From Methylobacterium sp. J-068 (GTDB lineage Bacteria > Pseudomonadota > Alphaproteobacteria > Rhizobiales > Beijerinckiaceae), in the NCBI RefSeq assembly GCF_022829445.1, contig NZ_JAKSXY010000049.1:62001-126000 (forward strand): 64,000 bases of DNA. The letters run 5' to 3'. The first letter of the stretch is position 1; every line of letters begins with the position of its first letter. A program made the translations under genes and the position numbers. Under the pieces are notes generated by a model. The model worked only from the letters and a program-made list of their open reading frames with translations, ran no database searches and was not told where the DNA came from. Below are positions 43,089 to 52,657 of the stretch, piece after piece.

Positions 43089-44384
43089 ATGTCCGGCACC
43101 GCGTGGAATGCGGCAGCGGTCGTCGTCGCGGCCGGTCGGGGCATCCGCATCGGTGGCGATACCCCGAAGCAGTACCGCCGGGTCGGCGGTCGGGCGGTCC
43201 TCACCCGGACGCTGGCGGCCCTCGCGGCCCATCCGGGGATCGGCCGCATCCAGCCCGTCATCGCGCCGGATGCCGCCGCGTTCTATCGATCCTGCCTCGA
43301 CGATCTCGACGCCGCGACCCGCGCAAAGCTCGCCGCGCCGGTCCCGGGGGGCGCGACCCGCCAGCAATCGGTCCGCGCCGGGCTCGAAGCCCTCGACGGC
43401 GCGGGCGCACCCGATCTCGTGCTGGTCCACGATGCCGCGCGCCCGCATGTCGACGTCGCGCTGATCGAGCGGGCCCTGGTGGCGGGGCGCGACCATCGCG
43501 CCGCCGTGCCGGGCATCGCCGTCACCGACACGATCAAGCTCGTGGACGACCTGGGCGACGGCAGCGGCCGGGTGCGGGAGACGCCGGTGCGCGAACATCT
43601 GCGCGCGGTCCAGACGCCCCAGGCCTTCGCCTACCCGGCCCTGCGGGACGCCCATCGGCGCGCGGCCGAGGCCAACCTGCACGGCTTCACGGATGACGGC
43701 GCCCTGGCCGAGTGGGCCGGGCTCTCCGTCGTCGTGTTCGAAGGCGACCCGCGCAACCGCAAGATCACCCAGCCGGCCGACCTGATCGAGGCCGATCGCG
43801 GCTTCTCCGGCGAGACGCCATCCGTACCGAGCGAGGCTCACTCCATGACCACCTACGTCACCCGCCTCGGAACCGGCTTCGATGTGCATGCCTTCACGCA
43901 GGGCGATCACGTCTGGCTCGGCGGCGTGAAGATCCCGGCCGACCGGGGCGTGCTCGCGCATTCGGACGGCGACGTCGCGCTGCATGCCCTCACCGACGCC
44001 CTGCTGGGCGCCATCGCGGACGGCGATATCGGCACGCATTTCCCGCCCAGCGACGAGCAGTGGCGCGGCGCCTCCTCCGATCGCTTCCTGGCGCATGCGG
44101 TGGAACTGGTGCGCGCGCGCGGCGGCAAGATCGACCATCTCGACATCACGGTGCTCGCCGAGGCGCCCAGGATCGGCGCGCATCGCGAGGCCATCCGCGC
44201 CCGCATCGCCGAGATCGCGGGCGTGCCGCTCACCGCCGTCTCGATCAAGGCGACCACCACGGAGAAGCTCGGCTTCGTCGGTCGCGCCGAGGGGCTCGCC
44301 GCCCAGGCCGCCGCCACCGTGCGCCTGCCCGAGGTGACCGCCGAACTGAACGCCGCCGACGAGACGGCCGAGCGCCGCGCGTGA
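43089..44384 (+). CDS. ispDF: Bifunctional IspD/IspF isoprenoid enzyme
   Basis: Fusion of 2-C-methyl-D-erythritol 4-phosphate cytidylyltransferase and MECDP synthase of the non-mevalonate isoprenoid pathway. 431 residues. The IspD half (about 1-235) has [31 protein letters not shown] and QTPQAFAY. The IspF half (about 255-420) has GFDVHAF with metal-binding Asp and His, [18 protein letters not shown], and [13 protein letters not shown]. The fused form is usual in alphaproteobacteria. Its stop overlaps the GTG of the next gene. Confidence 0.97.
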   Translation: MSGTAWNAAAVVVAAGRGIRIGGDTPKQYRRVGGRAVLTRTLAALAAHPGIGRIQPVIAPDAAAFYRSCLDDLDAATRAKLAAPVPGGATRQQSVRAGLEALDGAGAPDLVLVHDAARPHVDVALIERALVAGRDHRAAVPGIAVTDTIKLVDDLGDGSGRVRETPVREHLRAVQTPQAFAYPALRDAHRRAAEANLHGFTDDGALAEWAGLSVVVFEGDPRNRKITQPADLIEADRGFSGETPSVPSEAHSMTTYVTRLGTGFDVHAFTQGDHVWLGGVKIPADRGVLAHSDGDVALHALTDALLGAIADGDIGTHFPPSDEQWRGASSDRFLAHAVELVRARGGKIDHLDITVLAEAPRIGAHREAIRARIAEIAGVPLTAVSIKATTTEKLGFVGRAEGLAAQAAATVRLPEVTAELNAADETAERRA

Positions 44385-44884
44385 TCGACGATCCCGTCCT
44401 GCTCGCGCGGGCGGAGGCGCTCGTCGCTGCCTACGCGGCGGCGGGGCTGACGGTCGCCACGGCCGAATCCTGCACCGGCGGCCTCGTCGCCGGACTGCTC
44501 ACCGCGATCCCCGGCTCCTCGGCGGTGCTGGAGCGCGGCTTCGTGACCTACTCGAACGCGGCGAAATCCGAGAGCATCGGCGTGGCCGCCGACCTCATTG
44601 CCGCCCATGGCGCCGTGAGCGCGCCGGTGGCGCGCGCCATGGCCGAGGGGGCCCTGGCCCATTCCGCCGCGTCGGTGGCCGTGGCGATCACCGGCATCGC
44701 CGGTCCCGGCGGCGGCAGCGCCGACAAGCCGGTCGGCCTCGTGCATTTCGGACTCGCCGTGGAGGGGGCCACCGTCCGCCACCTCGAGCGCCGCTACGGG
44801 GACATCGGCCGCACCGCGATCCGCCGGCGGGCGGTGGACGACGCCCTCGGCCTCCTCGAATCGGTCCTCGCACCGACGTCTTGA
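44381..44884 (+). CDS. pncC: CinA-type nicotinamide-nucleotide amidase
   Basis: 167 residues corresponding to the C-terminal amidase domain of CinA, which hydrolyses nicotinamide mononucleotide to nicotinate mononucleotide in pyridine salvage. It shows [18 protein letters not shown] with the catalytic serine, [34 protein letters not shown] and a C-terminal arginine-rich helix. The N-terminal molybdopterin-binding-like half of full CinA is absent, as in most proteobacteria. The GTG start overlaps the ispDF stop (GTGA), so translation is coupled. Confidence 0.92.
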   Translation: MIDDPVLLARAEALVAAYAAAGLTVATAESCTGGLVAGLLTAIPGSSAVLERGFVTYSNAAKSESIGVAADLIAAHGAVSAPVARAMAEGALAHSAASVAVAITGIAGPGGGSADKPVGLVHFGLAVEGATVRHLERRYGDIGRTAIRRRAVDDALGLLESVLAPTS

Positions 44885-44985
44885 AACCGACACGCTGGCC
44901 TGACAGGTTGCGAATCACGGCGCCTCGTTCCGCGCCGGGTTCACTCTCGAGCCATTTTCATGCTCGAGCCATCGGGGGAGGCTGC

Positions 44986-45045
44986 ATGACATCGGTATCG
45001 ATCGCCCCCCCGGCCCGCCCGCGCCGCGTGCGCCTGCCGGCCTGA
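44986..45045 (+). CDS. Candidate leader peptide upstream of the ABC exporter
   Basis: A 19-residue reading frame (MTSVSIAPPARPRRVRLPA) has one of the strongest ribosome-binding sites in the window, GGGGGAGG at 44974-44981, four bases before the ATG. The peptide is rich in proline and arginine, residues known to slow ribosomes. A GC-rich stem (GCGCGC-CTGA-GCGCGC) follows, and the ABC exporter starts 129 bp downstream. This is the usual layout of a leader-controlled gene, but no experimental support exists; the ORF could be chance in GC-rich DNA. Confidence 0.4.
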   Translation: MTSVSIAPPARPRRVRLPA

Positions 45046-45173
45046 CGCCGCCGCGCGCCTGAGCGCGCCGCGCCCGTCCCCGTCCCGTACCTCGTCCATC
45101 CCCATCGGCCGGTCGCCCGTGCGTCCGTGCCGCCCTCGGAGTCGGCGCCCGTCCCGCGCCGTAATCGCATCCC

Positions 45174-46961
45174 ATGCTCCTCGACCGCCTTCACGGCGCG
45201 GAAGCCTATCGGGCCGTCCTCGCTTTCCTCGTCCGCCAATGGCGGACCCGCCTCCCCCTCGTCGCCGGAATCGTCGCGGCGATCGTCGGCTCGACCCTGG
45301 CCGACGTCTTCCTGCCCCTGTTCGCCGGACGGCTGGTCGACGCCCTCTCGGTTGCCGACCGAGACGCCGCCCGCTGGAACGCGCTCATGGCCTTCGCCGC
45401 GATGGGCGCACTCGGGTTCGTCACCCTGGGCCTGCGCCACGTCGCCTGGAGCCTCGTGGTGCCGCTGAGCCTCTCGACCATGCAGGCGGTGGCGCAGGCC
45501 GGCTTCCACCGGGTCCAGCGTCTCTCCACCGACTGGCACGCCAACAGCTTCTCGGGCTCCACCGTGCGCAAGGTCTCGCGCGGCATGTGGGCCCTCGAAG
45601 GGCTGAACGACACGCTCCTGCTGGAACTGCTGCCCGCCTTCGTCGTGCTCGTCGGAACCATGCTGCTCCTGGGCCTGCAATGGCCCGTGATGGGGCTTGT
45701 GATCGGGCTCGGATCCCTGGTCTATCTCGGAATCGTCGTGATGCTCGCCACCCGCGTCATCGCGCCGGCGGCCGCGCTCTCCAACGTCTGGGATTCGCGG
45801 CTCGGCGGCGCCCTCAGCGACGCCGTCGGCGCCAACGCCGTGGTCAAGGCCTTCAGCGCCGAGGCTCGCGAGGATGCGCGCCTCGCCCGCCTCCTGGGCA
45901 AGTGGAACCGGCGCACCCACCGCACCTGGATGCGGATCACCTGGAGCATCACGGCGCAGTTCGCGCTGCTTCTCGTGCTGCGCACCGCCATCGTCGGCAC
46001 GGCCCTGTGGCTTTGGTGGACGGGGGCGGCGAGCCCCGGCGACGTCGCCTACGTCCTCACCACCTACTTCGTGGTGCACGGCTACCTGCGTGACATCGGA
46101 AGCCACATCAACCGGGTGCAGCGCGGCGTGAACGAGATGGAGGAACTCGTCGCGCTCGATGCCGAGCCCTACGGCGTCGCCGACCGGCCGGGCGCCACGG
46201 CCATCGCGGTTCGGAACGGAGACCTGCGCGTCGAGCGCGTCACCTTCCACTATCCCGGGCACGAGACACCGCTCTACCGCGACCTGTCCGTGCACATCCC
46301 GGCCGGGCAGCGGGTCGGCCTCGTTGGTCGCTCGGGCTCGGGCAAGACGACCTTCGTCAAGCTGGTGCAGCGCCTCTACGACGTGACCGGGGGCCGCGTC
46401 TGCATCGACGGACACAACGTTGCCGCTGTCACACAGGCGTCCTTGCGCGCGCACATCGCCATCGTGCCGCAGGAGCCGGTGCTGTTCCACCGGTCGCTGG
46501 CCGAGAACATCGCCTATGCGCGCCCTGGCGCCTCGGCGGAGGCGATCACGCGCGCCGCCCGCCTCGCCAACGCGCACGACTTCATCGCGCGCCTGCCGAA
46601 CGGCTATGCCACCCTGGTGGGCGAGCGCGGCGTCAAGCTCTCGGGCGGCGAGCGCCAGCGCGTGGCCCTGGCTCGCGCCTTCCTGGCCGATGCGCCGATT
46701 CTGATCCTCGACGAGGCGACCTCGAGCCTCGACTCGGAATCGGAGGCGCTGATCCAGGAGGCGATGGAGCGGCTGATGCGCGGCCGCACGGCGATTCTCA
46801 TCGCGCACCGGCTCTCCACCGTGCGAACCCTCGACCGCATCCTCGTCTTCGATGGCGGCCGCATCGTGGAGGACGGCACCCATGACGATCTGCTCGGCCG
46901 GGACGGCGGACGGTATCGCGCCCTGTTCGAGCGACAGGCCGGCGGGGTGGTGGAGGCGTGA
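45174..46961 (+). CDS. ABC exporter, fused membrane and ATPase domains
   Basis: 595-residue half-transporter that works as a dimer. Six membrane helices occupy roughly 20-310 (LPLVAGIVAAIVGSTLADVF, then LLLELLPAFVVLVGTMLLLG). The ATPase (about 345-590) has Walker A GRSGSGKTT, the Q-loop VPQEPVLFH, the signature LSGGERQR and Walker B ILILDEATSSLD with the H-loop AHRLST. It belongs to the lipid/multidrug MsbA-like group; the substrate is unknown. Its last codons overlap the GTG of a phosphatase-like gene. Possible control by the short leader ORF upstream. Confidence 0.93.
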   Translation: MLLDRLHGAEAYRAVLAFLVRQWRTRLPLVAGIVAAIVGSTLADVFLPLFAGRLVDALSVADRDAARWNALMAFAAMGALGFVTLGLRHVAWSLVVPLSLSTMQAVAQAGFHRVQRLSTDWHANSFSGSTVRKVSRGMWALEGLNDTLLLELLPAFVVLVGTMLLLGLQWPVMGLVIGLGSLVYLGIVVMLATRVIAPAAALSNVWDSRLGGALSDAVGANAVVKAFSAEAREDARLARLLGKWNRRTHRTWMRITWSITAQFALLLVLRTAIVGTALWLWWTGAASPGDVAYVLTTYFVVHGYLRDIGSHINRVQRGVNEMEELVALDAEPYGVADRPGATAIAVRNGDLRVERVTFHYPGHETPLYRDLSVHIPAGQRVGLVGRSGSGKTTFVKLVQRLYDVTGGRVCIDGHNVAAVTQASLRAHIAIVPQEPVLFHRSLAENIAYARPGASAEAITRAARLANAHDFIARLPNGYATLVGERGVKLSGGERQRVALARAFLADAPILILDEATSSLDSESEALIQEAMERLMRGRTAILIAHRLSTVRTLDRILVFDGGRIVEDGTHDDLLGRDGGRYRALFERQAGGVVEA

Positions 46962-47290
46962 GACGCACGCGGCGCGTGCTCTTCGTGTCCAGCCGAAACC
47001 GGCTGCGCAGCCCGACCGCCGAGCAGGTGTTTTCGGACTGGCCCGATCTGGAGGTCGCCTCGGCCGGGACGGATGCCGCGGCCGACGAACCTGTCTCGGC
47101 GGAGTGGCTCGCCTGGGCCGACCTGATCGCGGTGATGGAGAACCGGCACCGGGCGCTGTTGCAGCGCCGCTTCCGCGCGAGCCTGAAGCACGCGCGGCTC
47201 GTCTGCCTCGACATTCCCGACGTCTATGGCTTCATGGACCCGGACCTCGTGCGGCTGTTGCGCGCCCGGGTGACGCCGCACTTGCGCTGA
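46958..47290 (+). CDS. Low-molecular-weight protein tyrosine phosphatase homologue lacking the catalytic cysteine
   Basis: 110 residues, GTG start overlapping the ABC exporter stop (GTGA). The P-loop of the small LMW-PTP subgroup normally reads C-S-x-N-R-L-R-S-P-T-A; here it is VSSRNRLRSPTAE, so the nucleophile position (residue 11) is serine encoded by TCC. Arg17 and the acid-loop segment DIPDVYGFMDPDL are kept. A Cys-to-Ser change abolishes phosphatase chemistry in this family but keeps ligand binding, so this may be a phospho-binding pseudophosphatase. The remaining fold appears intact and there is no frameshift. Confidence 0.85.
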   Translation: MRRTRRVLFVSSRNRLRSPTAEQVFSDWPDLEVASAGTDAAADEPVSAEWLAWADLIAVMENRHRALLQRRFRASLKHARLVCLDIPDVYGFMDPDLVRLLRARVTPHLR

Positions 47291-47293
47291 CGC

Positions 47294-47749
47294 TCAGGCC
47301 GCGCCGTAGACCCGGTTCGCCCGCGCCTCGAAGGCGTCGGTGAACTTGCGGAAGGCGCGGTCGAACATCGTGCCCATGAGCATCCCGAGCGTCCGGCTCT
47401 TGAACTCGTAGGTGATGAAGAAGTCGATGGTGCAGGCACCGCCCTCGCCCGGCTTGAAGACCCAGCGGTTCTCGAGGTGGCGGAACGGGCCGTCGATGTA
47501 CTCGGCGACGATGCGCAAGGCCTGCGGGTCGAGGGTGACGCGCGTGGTGAAGCGCTCGCGGATCGCCTTGTAGCCCACGCCCATCTCGGCCACGAGCACC
47601 TCCGTGCCGTCCGCGCCCGGCTGGCGCCGCAGCACGCGCAAGGATTCGCAGAGCGGCAGGAAATCCGGGTATTGCTCCACGTCGGCCACGAGGTCGTACA
47701 TCTGGCGCGGCGAGTGCCGCACCGCGCGGTTGATCCGGAATGAGGGCAT
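47294..47749 (-). CDS. COQ10/RatA-family START-like protein
   Basis: 151 residues of the SRPBCC fold with the typical VRHSPRQMYDLVADVEQYPDFLP opening, YKAIRERFTTRV, GPFRHLENRWVF and DFFITYEFKSRTLGMLM. Mitochondrial relatives (COQ10) bind ubiquinone and support respiration; the E. coli RatA relative was reported to block ribosome subunit joining. In alphaproteobacteria the gene is usually next to lipA, as here (7 bp gap), favouring the quinone role. The stop is 3 bp from the convergent phosphatase-like gene. Confidence 0.92.
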   Translation of the reverse strand: MPSFRINRAVRHSPRQMYDLVADVEQYPDFLPLCESLRVLRRQPGADGTEVLVAEMGVGYKAIRERFTTRVTLDPQALRIVAEYIDGPFRHLENRWVFKPGEGGACTIDFFITYEFKSRTLGMLMGTMFDRAFRKFTDAFEARANRVYGAA

Positions 47750-47756
47750 CGAGGCT

Positions 47757-48719
47757 CTAAGCGTTGGCGATGCGGGCGAGACGGGCCGCCTTCAGCTTTG
47801 CGAAATCCTCGCCGGCATGGTGGGAGGAGCGGGTCAGGGGTGTGGCCGAAACGAGCAGGAAGCCCTTGGTGTAGGCGGTCGTCTCCAGGCCCTTGAACTC
47901 GTCCGGGGGCACGAAGCGCACCACCTCGTGGTGCTTCTTGGTCGGCTGGAGATACTGGCCGATGGTCAGGAAGTCGACATCGGCCGAGCGCAGGTCGTCC
48001 ATGAGCTGGACCACCTCGTTCCGCTCCTCGCCCAAGCCCACCATGATGCCGGACTTGGTGAAGATGGTCGGGTCGAGTTCCTTCACCCGCTGGAGCAGGC
48101 GCACGGAGTGGAAGTAGCGCGCGCCGGGGCGGACGGTGAGGTAGTTGCCCGGCACTGTCTCCATGTTGTGGTTGAACACGTCGGGCCGGGCCTCGACCAC
48201 GACTTCCAGCGCGCCGGGTTTGCGCAGGAAGTCCGGCGTCAGCACCTCGATGGTGGTCGCGGGGCTGCGCGCCCGGATCGCCCGGATGGTGCGGGCGAAG
48301 TGCTCGGCGCCGCCATCCGTGAGGTCGTCGCGGTCGACCGACGTGATGACCACGTGGTGCAGGCCGAGCTTGGCCACCGAATCCGCCACCTTGTCGGGTT
48401 CCGCCCGGTCGAGCCCCTCGGGCAGGCCGGTGCGCACGTTGCAGAAGGCGCAGGCCCGCGTGCAGGTGTCGCCCATGATCATGAAGGTGGCGTGCTTCTT
48501 CTCCCAGCACTCACCGATATTGGGGCAGCCCGCCTCCTCGCAGACCGTGACGAGGCCGTGCTCGTGCACGATCTTGCGGGTCTCGTCCCAGCCCTTCGAG
48601 CCGGGCGCCTTCACGCGGATCCAGTCCGGCTTGCGCTGGATCGGCTTGTCCGGGCGATGCGCCTTCTCGGGGTGGCGCGGGCGCTGGTCGTTGCGAAGGA
48701 GGTCGAGGACGACGGCCAT
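47757..48719 (-). CDS. lipA: Lipoyl synthase
   Basis: Radical SAM enzyme that inserts two sulfur atoms into octanoyl groups on lipoyl domains, here including PdhB and PdhC. 320 residues. The auxiliary-cluster cysteines are in [14 protein letters not shown] and the radical SAM cysteines in [10 protein letters not shown] (CxxxCxxC). The C-terminal SSHHAGEDF carries the serine ligand of the auxiliary cluster. It is the eighth gene along from pdhA on the same strand. Confidence 0.97.
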   Translation of the reverse strand: MAVVLDLLRNDQRPRHPEKAHRPDKPIQRKPDWIRVKAPGSKGWDETRKIVHEHGLVTVCEEAGCPNIGECWEKKHATFMIMGDTCTRACAFCNVRTGLPEGLDRAEPDKVADSVAKLGLHHVVITSVDRDDLTDGGAEHFARTIRAIRARSPATTIEVLTPDFLRKPGALEVVVEARPDVFNHNMETVPGNYLTVRPGARYFHSVRLLQRVKELDPTIFTKSGIMVGLGEERNEVVQLMDDLRSADVDFLTIGQYLQPTKKHHEVVRFVPPDEFKGLETTAYTKGFLLVSATPLTRSSHHAGEDFAKLKAARLARIANA

Positions 48720-48848
48720 GACAATCCACGGGATTCGCCCGCAAGACGCCGGCGCGTGCCCTCGACTTAAGACGTGACGCGCGCGACCGCAAACCCGCCG
48801 CGACGGGATGGCGCGACAGGAACTCCCGTTCGTCAGGCGCCCTGTGGA

Positions 48849-49133
48849 TCAGTACCGGCGTCCGGCGATGGCCCGGTAGATCGTGATGATGATGATCGCG
48901 CCGACGGTCGCGGAGATCAGGTTGCGCCAGAACCCGAAGATCGGGATGTGCAGCTTGGTCGCCAGGAAATTGCCGAGCAGGCCGCCGAGGATGCCCATCA
49001 CGATGTTGGCGAGAAGGCCCATATTGGCCGCCGTGAACCGCTCGGCGAGCCACCCCGCCAGGGCCCCGATGACGATCGCCATCAGAAAGCCGACGCCGGG
49101 TTGACCCATGGCGCCGTAGACCTGTCCGTCCAT
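48849..49133 (-). CDS. GlsB/YeaQ/YmgE family membrane stress protein
   Basis: 94 residues, three membrane helices (VGFLMAIVIGALAGWLAERF, LLANIVMGILGGLLGNFLA and ISATVGAIIIITIYRAI). This matches the transglycosylase-associated family of small inner-membrane proteins linked to stress responses; the mechanism is unknown. The ATG at 49133 follows GGAGAA at seven bases. It interrupts the pdh-lip group between lpdA and lipA with gaps of 165 and 129 bp, so it probably has its own promoter. Confidence 0.9.
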   Translation of the reverse strand: MDGQVYGAMGQPGVGFLMAIVIGALAGWLAERFTAANMGLLANIVMGILGGLLGNFLATKLHIPIFGFWRNLISATVGAIIIITIYRAIAGRRY

Positions 49134-49298
49134 CGTATCGTTCTCCCGTGACGCGCGCGCCATCCGTGCGATCGCGGCCGCTCAGGTGTCCTCGAACGCG
49201 GCAGGTTGCAAGCACGCGAACCCGGCCGGCGAACGGTTTTTTCGCGGGACCGCGTCGGGAGGGACCTGCCGGGCCGCTCGGGGCCCGGCTCAGCGCCG

Positions 49299-50738
49299 TC
49301 AGGTGTGGATCACCTTCCCGTAGGCGTCGAGCACGCTCTCGTGCATCATTTCGCTCAGCGTCGGGTGCGGGAAGACCGTGTGCATCAGGTCTTCCTCGGT
49401 GGTCTCCAGGTTCATGGCGACGACGTAGCCCTGGATCAGCTCGGTGACCTCGGCGCCGACCATGTGGGCGCCGAGGAGCTGGCCGGTCTTGGCGTCGAAC
49501 ACCGTCTTCACCAGGCCGTCCGGCTCGCCCAGCGCGATGGCCTTGCCGTTGCCCGCGAAGGGGAAGCGGCCGACCTTCACCGAGAAGCCCTGCTCCTTGG
49601 CCTTGGCCTCGGTGAGGCCGACGGACGCGATCTGCGGCTGGCAATAGGTGCAGCCGGGAATCTTGGCCTTGTCCATGGCGTGGGTGTGCAGCCCCTTGAT
49701 CGTCTCGACGCAGAGCACGCCCTCGTGCTCCGCCTTGTGAGCGAGCATGGGCGGGCCGGCGACGTCGCCGATGGCGTAGACGCCCGGCACGTTGGTCCGG
49801 CCCAGGCCGTCCGTGACGACGATGCTGCGCTCGATGGTGACGCCGAGCGTGTCGAGGCCGAGCCCCTCGATGTTGCCGACGACGCCCACGGCCGAGATCA
49901 GCTTCTCCGCCGTCAGCTGCTGCGCCTTGCCGTCCCCCGTCTCGATGGTCGCCGTGACCGCGTCGGCGGATTTCTCCACCTTCGTCACCTTGGCGCCGGT
50001 GAGGATCCTGATGCCCTGCTTCTCGAAGCGCTTGCGCGCCAACCCGGCGATCTCCGCATCCTCCACGGGCAGGATCTGCGGCAGCAATTCGATCACCGTC
50101 ACCTCGGCGCCCATGGTGCGGTAGAACGAGGCGAACTCGATACCGATCGCGCCGGAGCCCATGACGAGCAGGCTTTTGGGCATCGTCTCCGGCACCATGG
50201 CCTCGTAGTAGGTCCAGATCTGGCGTTTGTCCGGCTCGATGCCCGGGATGGCGCGGGGCCGCGCGCCCGTGGCGACGATGATGTGCTTGGCCGCGTAGGA
50301 ACCCGCCGCGAGAGCACCCTTCGGGGCCGGCGCGCGAGTGGTCTCCTTGACCGTGACCCGACCGGGCTCGTTGCCCTTGGCGGCCGCCGTGATCGTGGCC
50401 TCGCCCCAGATCACGTCGACCTTGTTCTTCTTCAGGAGCATGCCGACGCCGCCGTTGAGGCGCGTCGAGACCCCGCGCGAGCGCTTGACGATGGCGGCGG
50501 TGTCGAACCCGACCTCCTTCGCCGACAGCCCGTAATCGGAGGCGTGCTGCATGTAGTGGTAGATCTCGGCCGAGCGCAGCAGGGCCTTGGTGGGGATGCA
50601 GCCCCAGTTCAGGCAGATGCCGCCGAGATGCTCGCGGTCCACCACCGCCGTCTTGAACCCGAGCTGCGCGGCGCGGATCGCCGCCACGTAGCCGCCGGGG
50701 CCGGCGCCGATGATGAGGATGTCATAGGTGTCGGGCAT
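49299..50738 (-). CDS. lpdA: Dihydrolipoyl dehydrogenase (E3)
   Basis: Reoxidises the dihydrolipoyl groups of the 2-oxoacid dehydrogenase complexes with NAD+. 479 residues. FAD motif ILIIGAGPGGYVAAIRA, redox-active cysteines Cys42 and Cys47 (GGICLNWGCIPTKAL), a second dinucleotide motif LLVMGSGAIGIEFASF, and the C-terminal catalytic pair in HTVFPHPTLSEMMHE. An insertion (VKETTRAPAPKGALAAGS) before the FAD-return strand is longer than in E. coli. It is the last pdh gene before the GlsB protein. Confidence 0.96.
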   Translation of the reverse strand: MPDTYDILIIGAGPGGYVAAIRAAQLGFKTAVVDREHLGGICLNWGCIPTKALLRSAEIYHYMQHASDYGLSAKEVGFDTAAIVKRSRGVSTRLNGGVGMLLKKNKVDVIWGEATITAAAKGNEPGRVTVKETTRAPAPKGALAAGSYAAKHIIVATGARPRAIPGIEPDKRQIWTYYEAMVPETMPKSLLVMGSGAIGIEFASFYRTMGAEVTVIELLPQILPVEDAEIAGLARKRFEKQGIRILTGAKVTKVEKSADAVTATIETGDGKAQQLTAEKLISAVGVVGNIEGLGLDTLGVTIERSIVVTDGLGRTNVPGVYAIGDVAGPPMLAHKAEHEGVLCVETIKGLHTHAMDKAKIPGCTYCQPQIASVGLTEAKAKEQGFSVKVGRFPFAGNGKAIALGEPDGLVKTVFDAKTGQLLGAHMVGAEVTELIQGYVVAMNLETTEEDLMHTVFPHPTLSEMMHESVLDAYGKVIHT

Positions 50739-50814
50739 GCGGGGGGCTCCTACGCCTCCCCTTACGGAGAGGGTACGGGGGTGGGGTAGAGGTGGGTCTG
50801 CTCTTTCGTGGCGG

Positions 50815-52251
50815 TCAGACCAGCATCCCCATCGGGTTCTCGATCAGGCCCTTGAACGCCGAGATCAGCTCGGCGCCGAGCGCCCCGTCGAGGACGCGGT
50901 GGTCGCAGGAGAGGGTGGCGGTCATCACCTGGGCGACGGCCGGGGCGCCGTCGCGGACCACGATGCGCTTCTCGCCCGCACCCACCGCGAGGATCGAGGA
51001 TTGCGGCGGGTTGATCACCGCCGTGAAGTGCTTGATGCCGAACATGCCGAGATTCGAGACCGAGGTGACGCCACCCTGATACTCCTCGGGCTTCAGCTTC
51101 TTGGCCCGTGCGCGGGCCGCGAAATCCTTCATCTCGTTCGAGATGGTGGAGAGCGTCTTCTGATCGGCCCGGCGGATCACCGGCGTGTACAGACCGCCGT
51201 CGATGGCCACCGCCACGCCGACCTCGGCGTTGTCGAAGCGCAGGATCCGGTCCTCGGCCCAGACCGCGTTGGCGGCCGGCACCCGCATCAGCGCGAGGCC
51301 CATCGCCTTGATGACGAAGTCGTTCACCGAGAGCTTGAACGGCGGCTTGCCGTCCTTGGTGGTGCCCGCACTCTTGTTGAGCTGCTCGCGCAGGGCCATG
51401 AGGGCGTCGAGCTCGCAATCCACCGTGAGGTAGAAGTGCGGCGCCACCTGCATCGCCTCGGTGAGGCGCTTGGCGATGGTCTTGCGCATGCCGTCGAGGG
51501 GGACTTCCTCGAAGCTGCCCTTCGGGTAGAAGCCCCGGACCTGATCGACGCTGAGGCCCACCGGAGCCGCCGCCTTGGCGGGGGCGGCCGGGGCAGGCGC
51601 CGCCTTCGCGGCCTCTCCGCGTGGAGACTCGGCCTTCGGGGGGGCATCGGATTTCGGTGCGGATGCGGGGGCGGCCTTGCCGGTGCCGTTGGCCGAAGCC
51701 GCCCGGACATCGCGCTCGATCACCCGTCCGTGCGGGCCGGAGCCCGTCACCGCCGCGAGATCGACCCCTTCCTGCTTGGCGATCCGACGCGCGAGCGGCG
51801 AGGCGAACACGCGTCCGCCCTCGGTCTGCGCGCCATCCCGCGCCGGCTTCGCGCCGCCCGGCTTGGCCCCGTCGGGGGCCTCGTCGACGCGGGCATAGGA
51901 CATCGTCCCGCCGCCCGGCGTGGCATTCTCCGCTTCGGCCTTCGGGGCCTCGGTCTTGGTGGCCTCGTCCTTGGCCCCGCCCGGAGCCTGCACGCTCGCC
52001 GGGTCCTCGCCATCGGCCGCGATGATCGCGATGAGGTCGTTCACCGGCACGTCGGCGGTGCCCTCGGCCACCAGGATCTTGGCGAGCACGCCCTCGTCGA
52101 TGGCCTCGACCTCCATCGTCGCCTTGTCGGTCTCGATCTCGGCGAGCACGTCACCGGATTTGACCGCGTCACCCTCCTTCTTGAGCCACTTGGCGAGGTT
52201 GCCCTTCTCCATCGTCGGCGACAGGGCGGGCATCAGGACGTTGATGGGCAT
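50815..52251 (-). CDS. pdhC: Dihydrolipoamide acetyltransferase, pyruvate dehydrogenase E2
   Basis: 478 residues. Lipoyl domain (1-80, Lys43 in [10 protein letters not shown]), a long Ala/Pro/Lys-rich linker, the E1/E3-binding domain (about 145-182, [17 protein letters not shown] and [11 protein letters not shown]), a second linker, and the catalytic domain with [13 protein letters not shown] near the end. It passes the acetyl group to CoA. The lipoyl-domain DNA contains a 72-bp stretch identical to the pdhB gene. Confidence 0.97.
   Translation of the reverse strand: MPINVLMPALSPTMEKGNLAKWLKKEGDAVKSGDVLAEIETDKATMEVEAIDEGVLAKILVAEGTADVPVNDLIAIIAADGEDPASVQAPGGAKDEATKTEAPKAEAENATPGGGTMSYARVDEAPDGAKPGGAKPARDGAQTEGGRVFASPLARRIAKQEGVDLAAVTGSGPHGRVIERDVRAASANGTGKAAPASAPKSDAPPKAESPRGEAAKAAPAPAAPAKAAAPVGLSVDQVRGFYPKGSFEEVPLDGMRKTIAKRLTEAMQVAPHFYLTVDCELDALMALREQLNKSAGTTKDGKPPFKLSVNDFVIKAMGLALMRVPAANAVWAEDRILRFDNAEVGVAVAIDGGLYTPVIRRADQKTLSTISNEMKDFAARARAKKLKPEEYQGGVTSVSNLGMFGIKHFTAVINPPQSSILAVGAGEKRIVVRDGAPAVAQVMTATLSCDHRVLDGALGAELISAFKGLIENPMGMLV
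52081..52152. repeat. 72-bp exact repeat, copy in the pdhC lipoyl domain
   Basis: Identical to 53930-54001 in pdhB. Both encode the lipoyl-lysine hairpin around [18 protein letters not shown]. The flanks diverge. Confidence 0.85.
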
Positions 52252-52300
52252 GGTCGGAAATCCTGAGCGTCAGCGGGCGGTGTCGGGGTTTCGGCGGCGG

Positions 52301-52582
52301 TCAGTTCAGTATGGGCGCGTCGGGGTCGAGGCTCTCGGCTTCGATGCCGGCGCGGATGCGCGCGAAGGCCTCCTCCTCGGACATCTCGGTCTCCAGCGCG
52401 TAGACCCGCGCCGCCTGCCGGGCGAGGTCGATGAGGAGCCGGCCCCAGGTGGCGGGATCGTCGAAGGAGCGCCGGAGGGCGATGCTCACGGCGCCATCGA
52501 CGACGCTGGCGCGCAGAACCTCGATGCCACCGTTCTCGACGGCATCCGGCGGGGCGGAGAGTTCTTCGAACGTGTCGGTCAT
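52301..52582 (-). CDS. DUF5076-domain protein in the pdh operon
   Basis: 93 residues: NGGIEVLRASVVDGAVSIAL, DPATWGRLLIDLARQAARVY and SEEEAFARIRAGIEAE. The pattern fits the DUF5076 family, small proteins of unknown role found inside pdh operons of Rhizobiales. Gaps to the neighbours are 75 bp (pdhB) and 49 bp (pdhC), so it is transcribed with them. No signal or membrane segment. A factor that helps the E1-E2 complex is a reasonable guess from position alone. Confidence 0.8.
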   Translation of the reverse strand: MTDTFEELSAPPDAVENGGIEVLRASVVDGAVSIALRRSFDDPATWGRLLIDLARQAARVYALETEMSEEEAFARIRAGIEAESLDPDAPILN

Positions 52583-52657
52583 CGTCTCGTCTCCGGTCGC
52601 TCTCTTGTGGGAGAGCGTGGGAGGTGGGGCCGCGAAGGGCTCGGTGCCACCGGTGGC

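Noticed and set aside
49268..49289. 8-bp hairpin after lpdA (GCCGGGCC with GGCCCGGC)
   Set aside because: No T-run and such stems are frequent in 70% GC DNA; not listed as a terminator.
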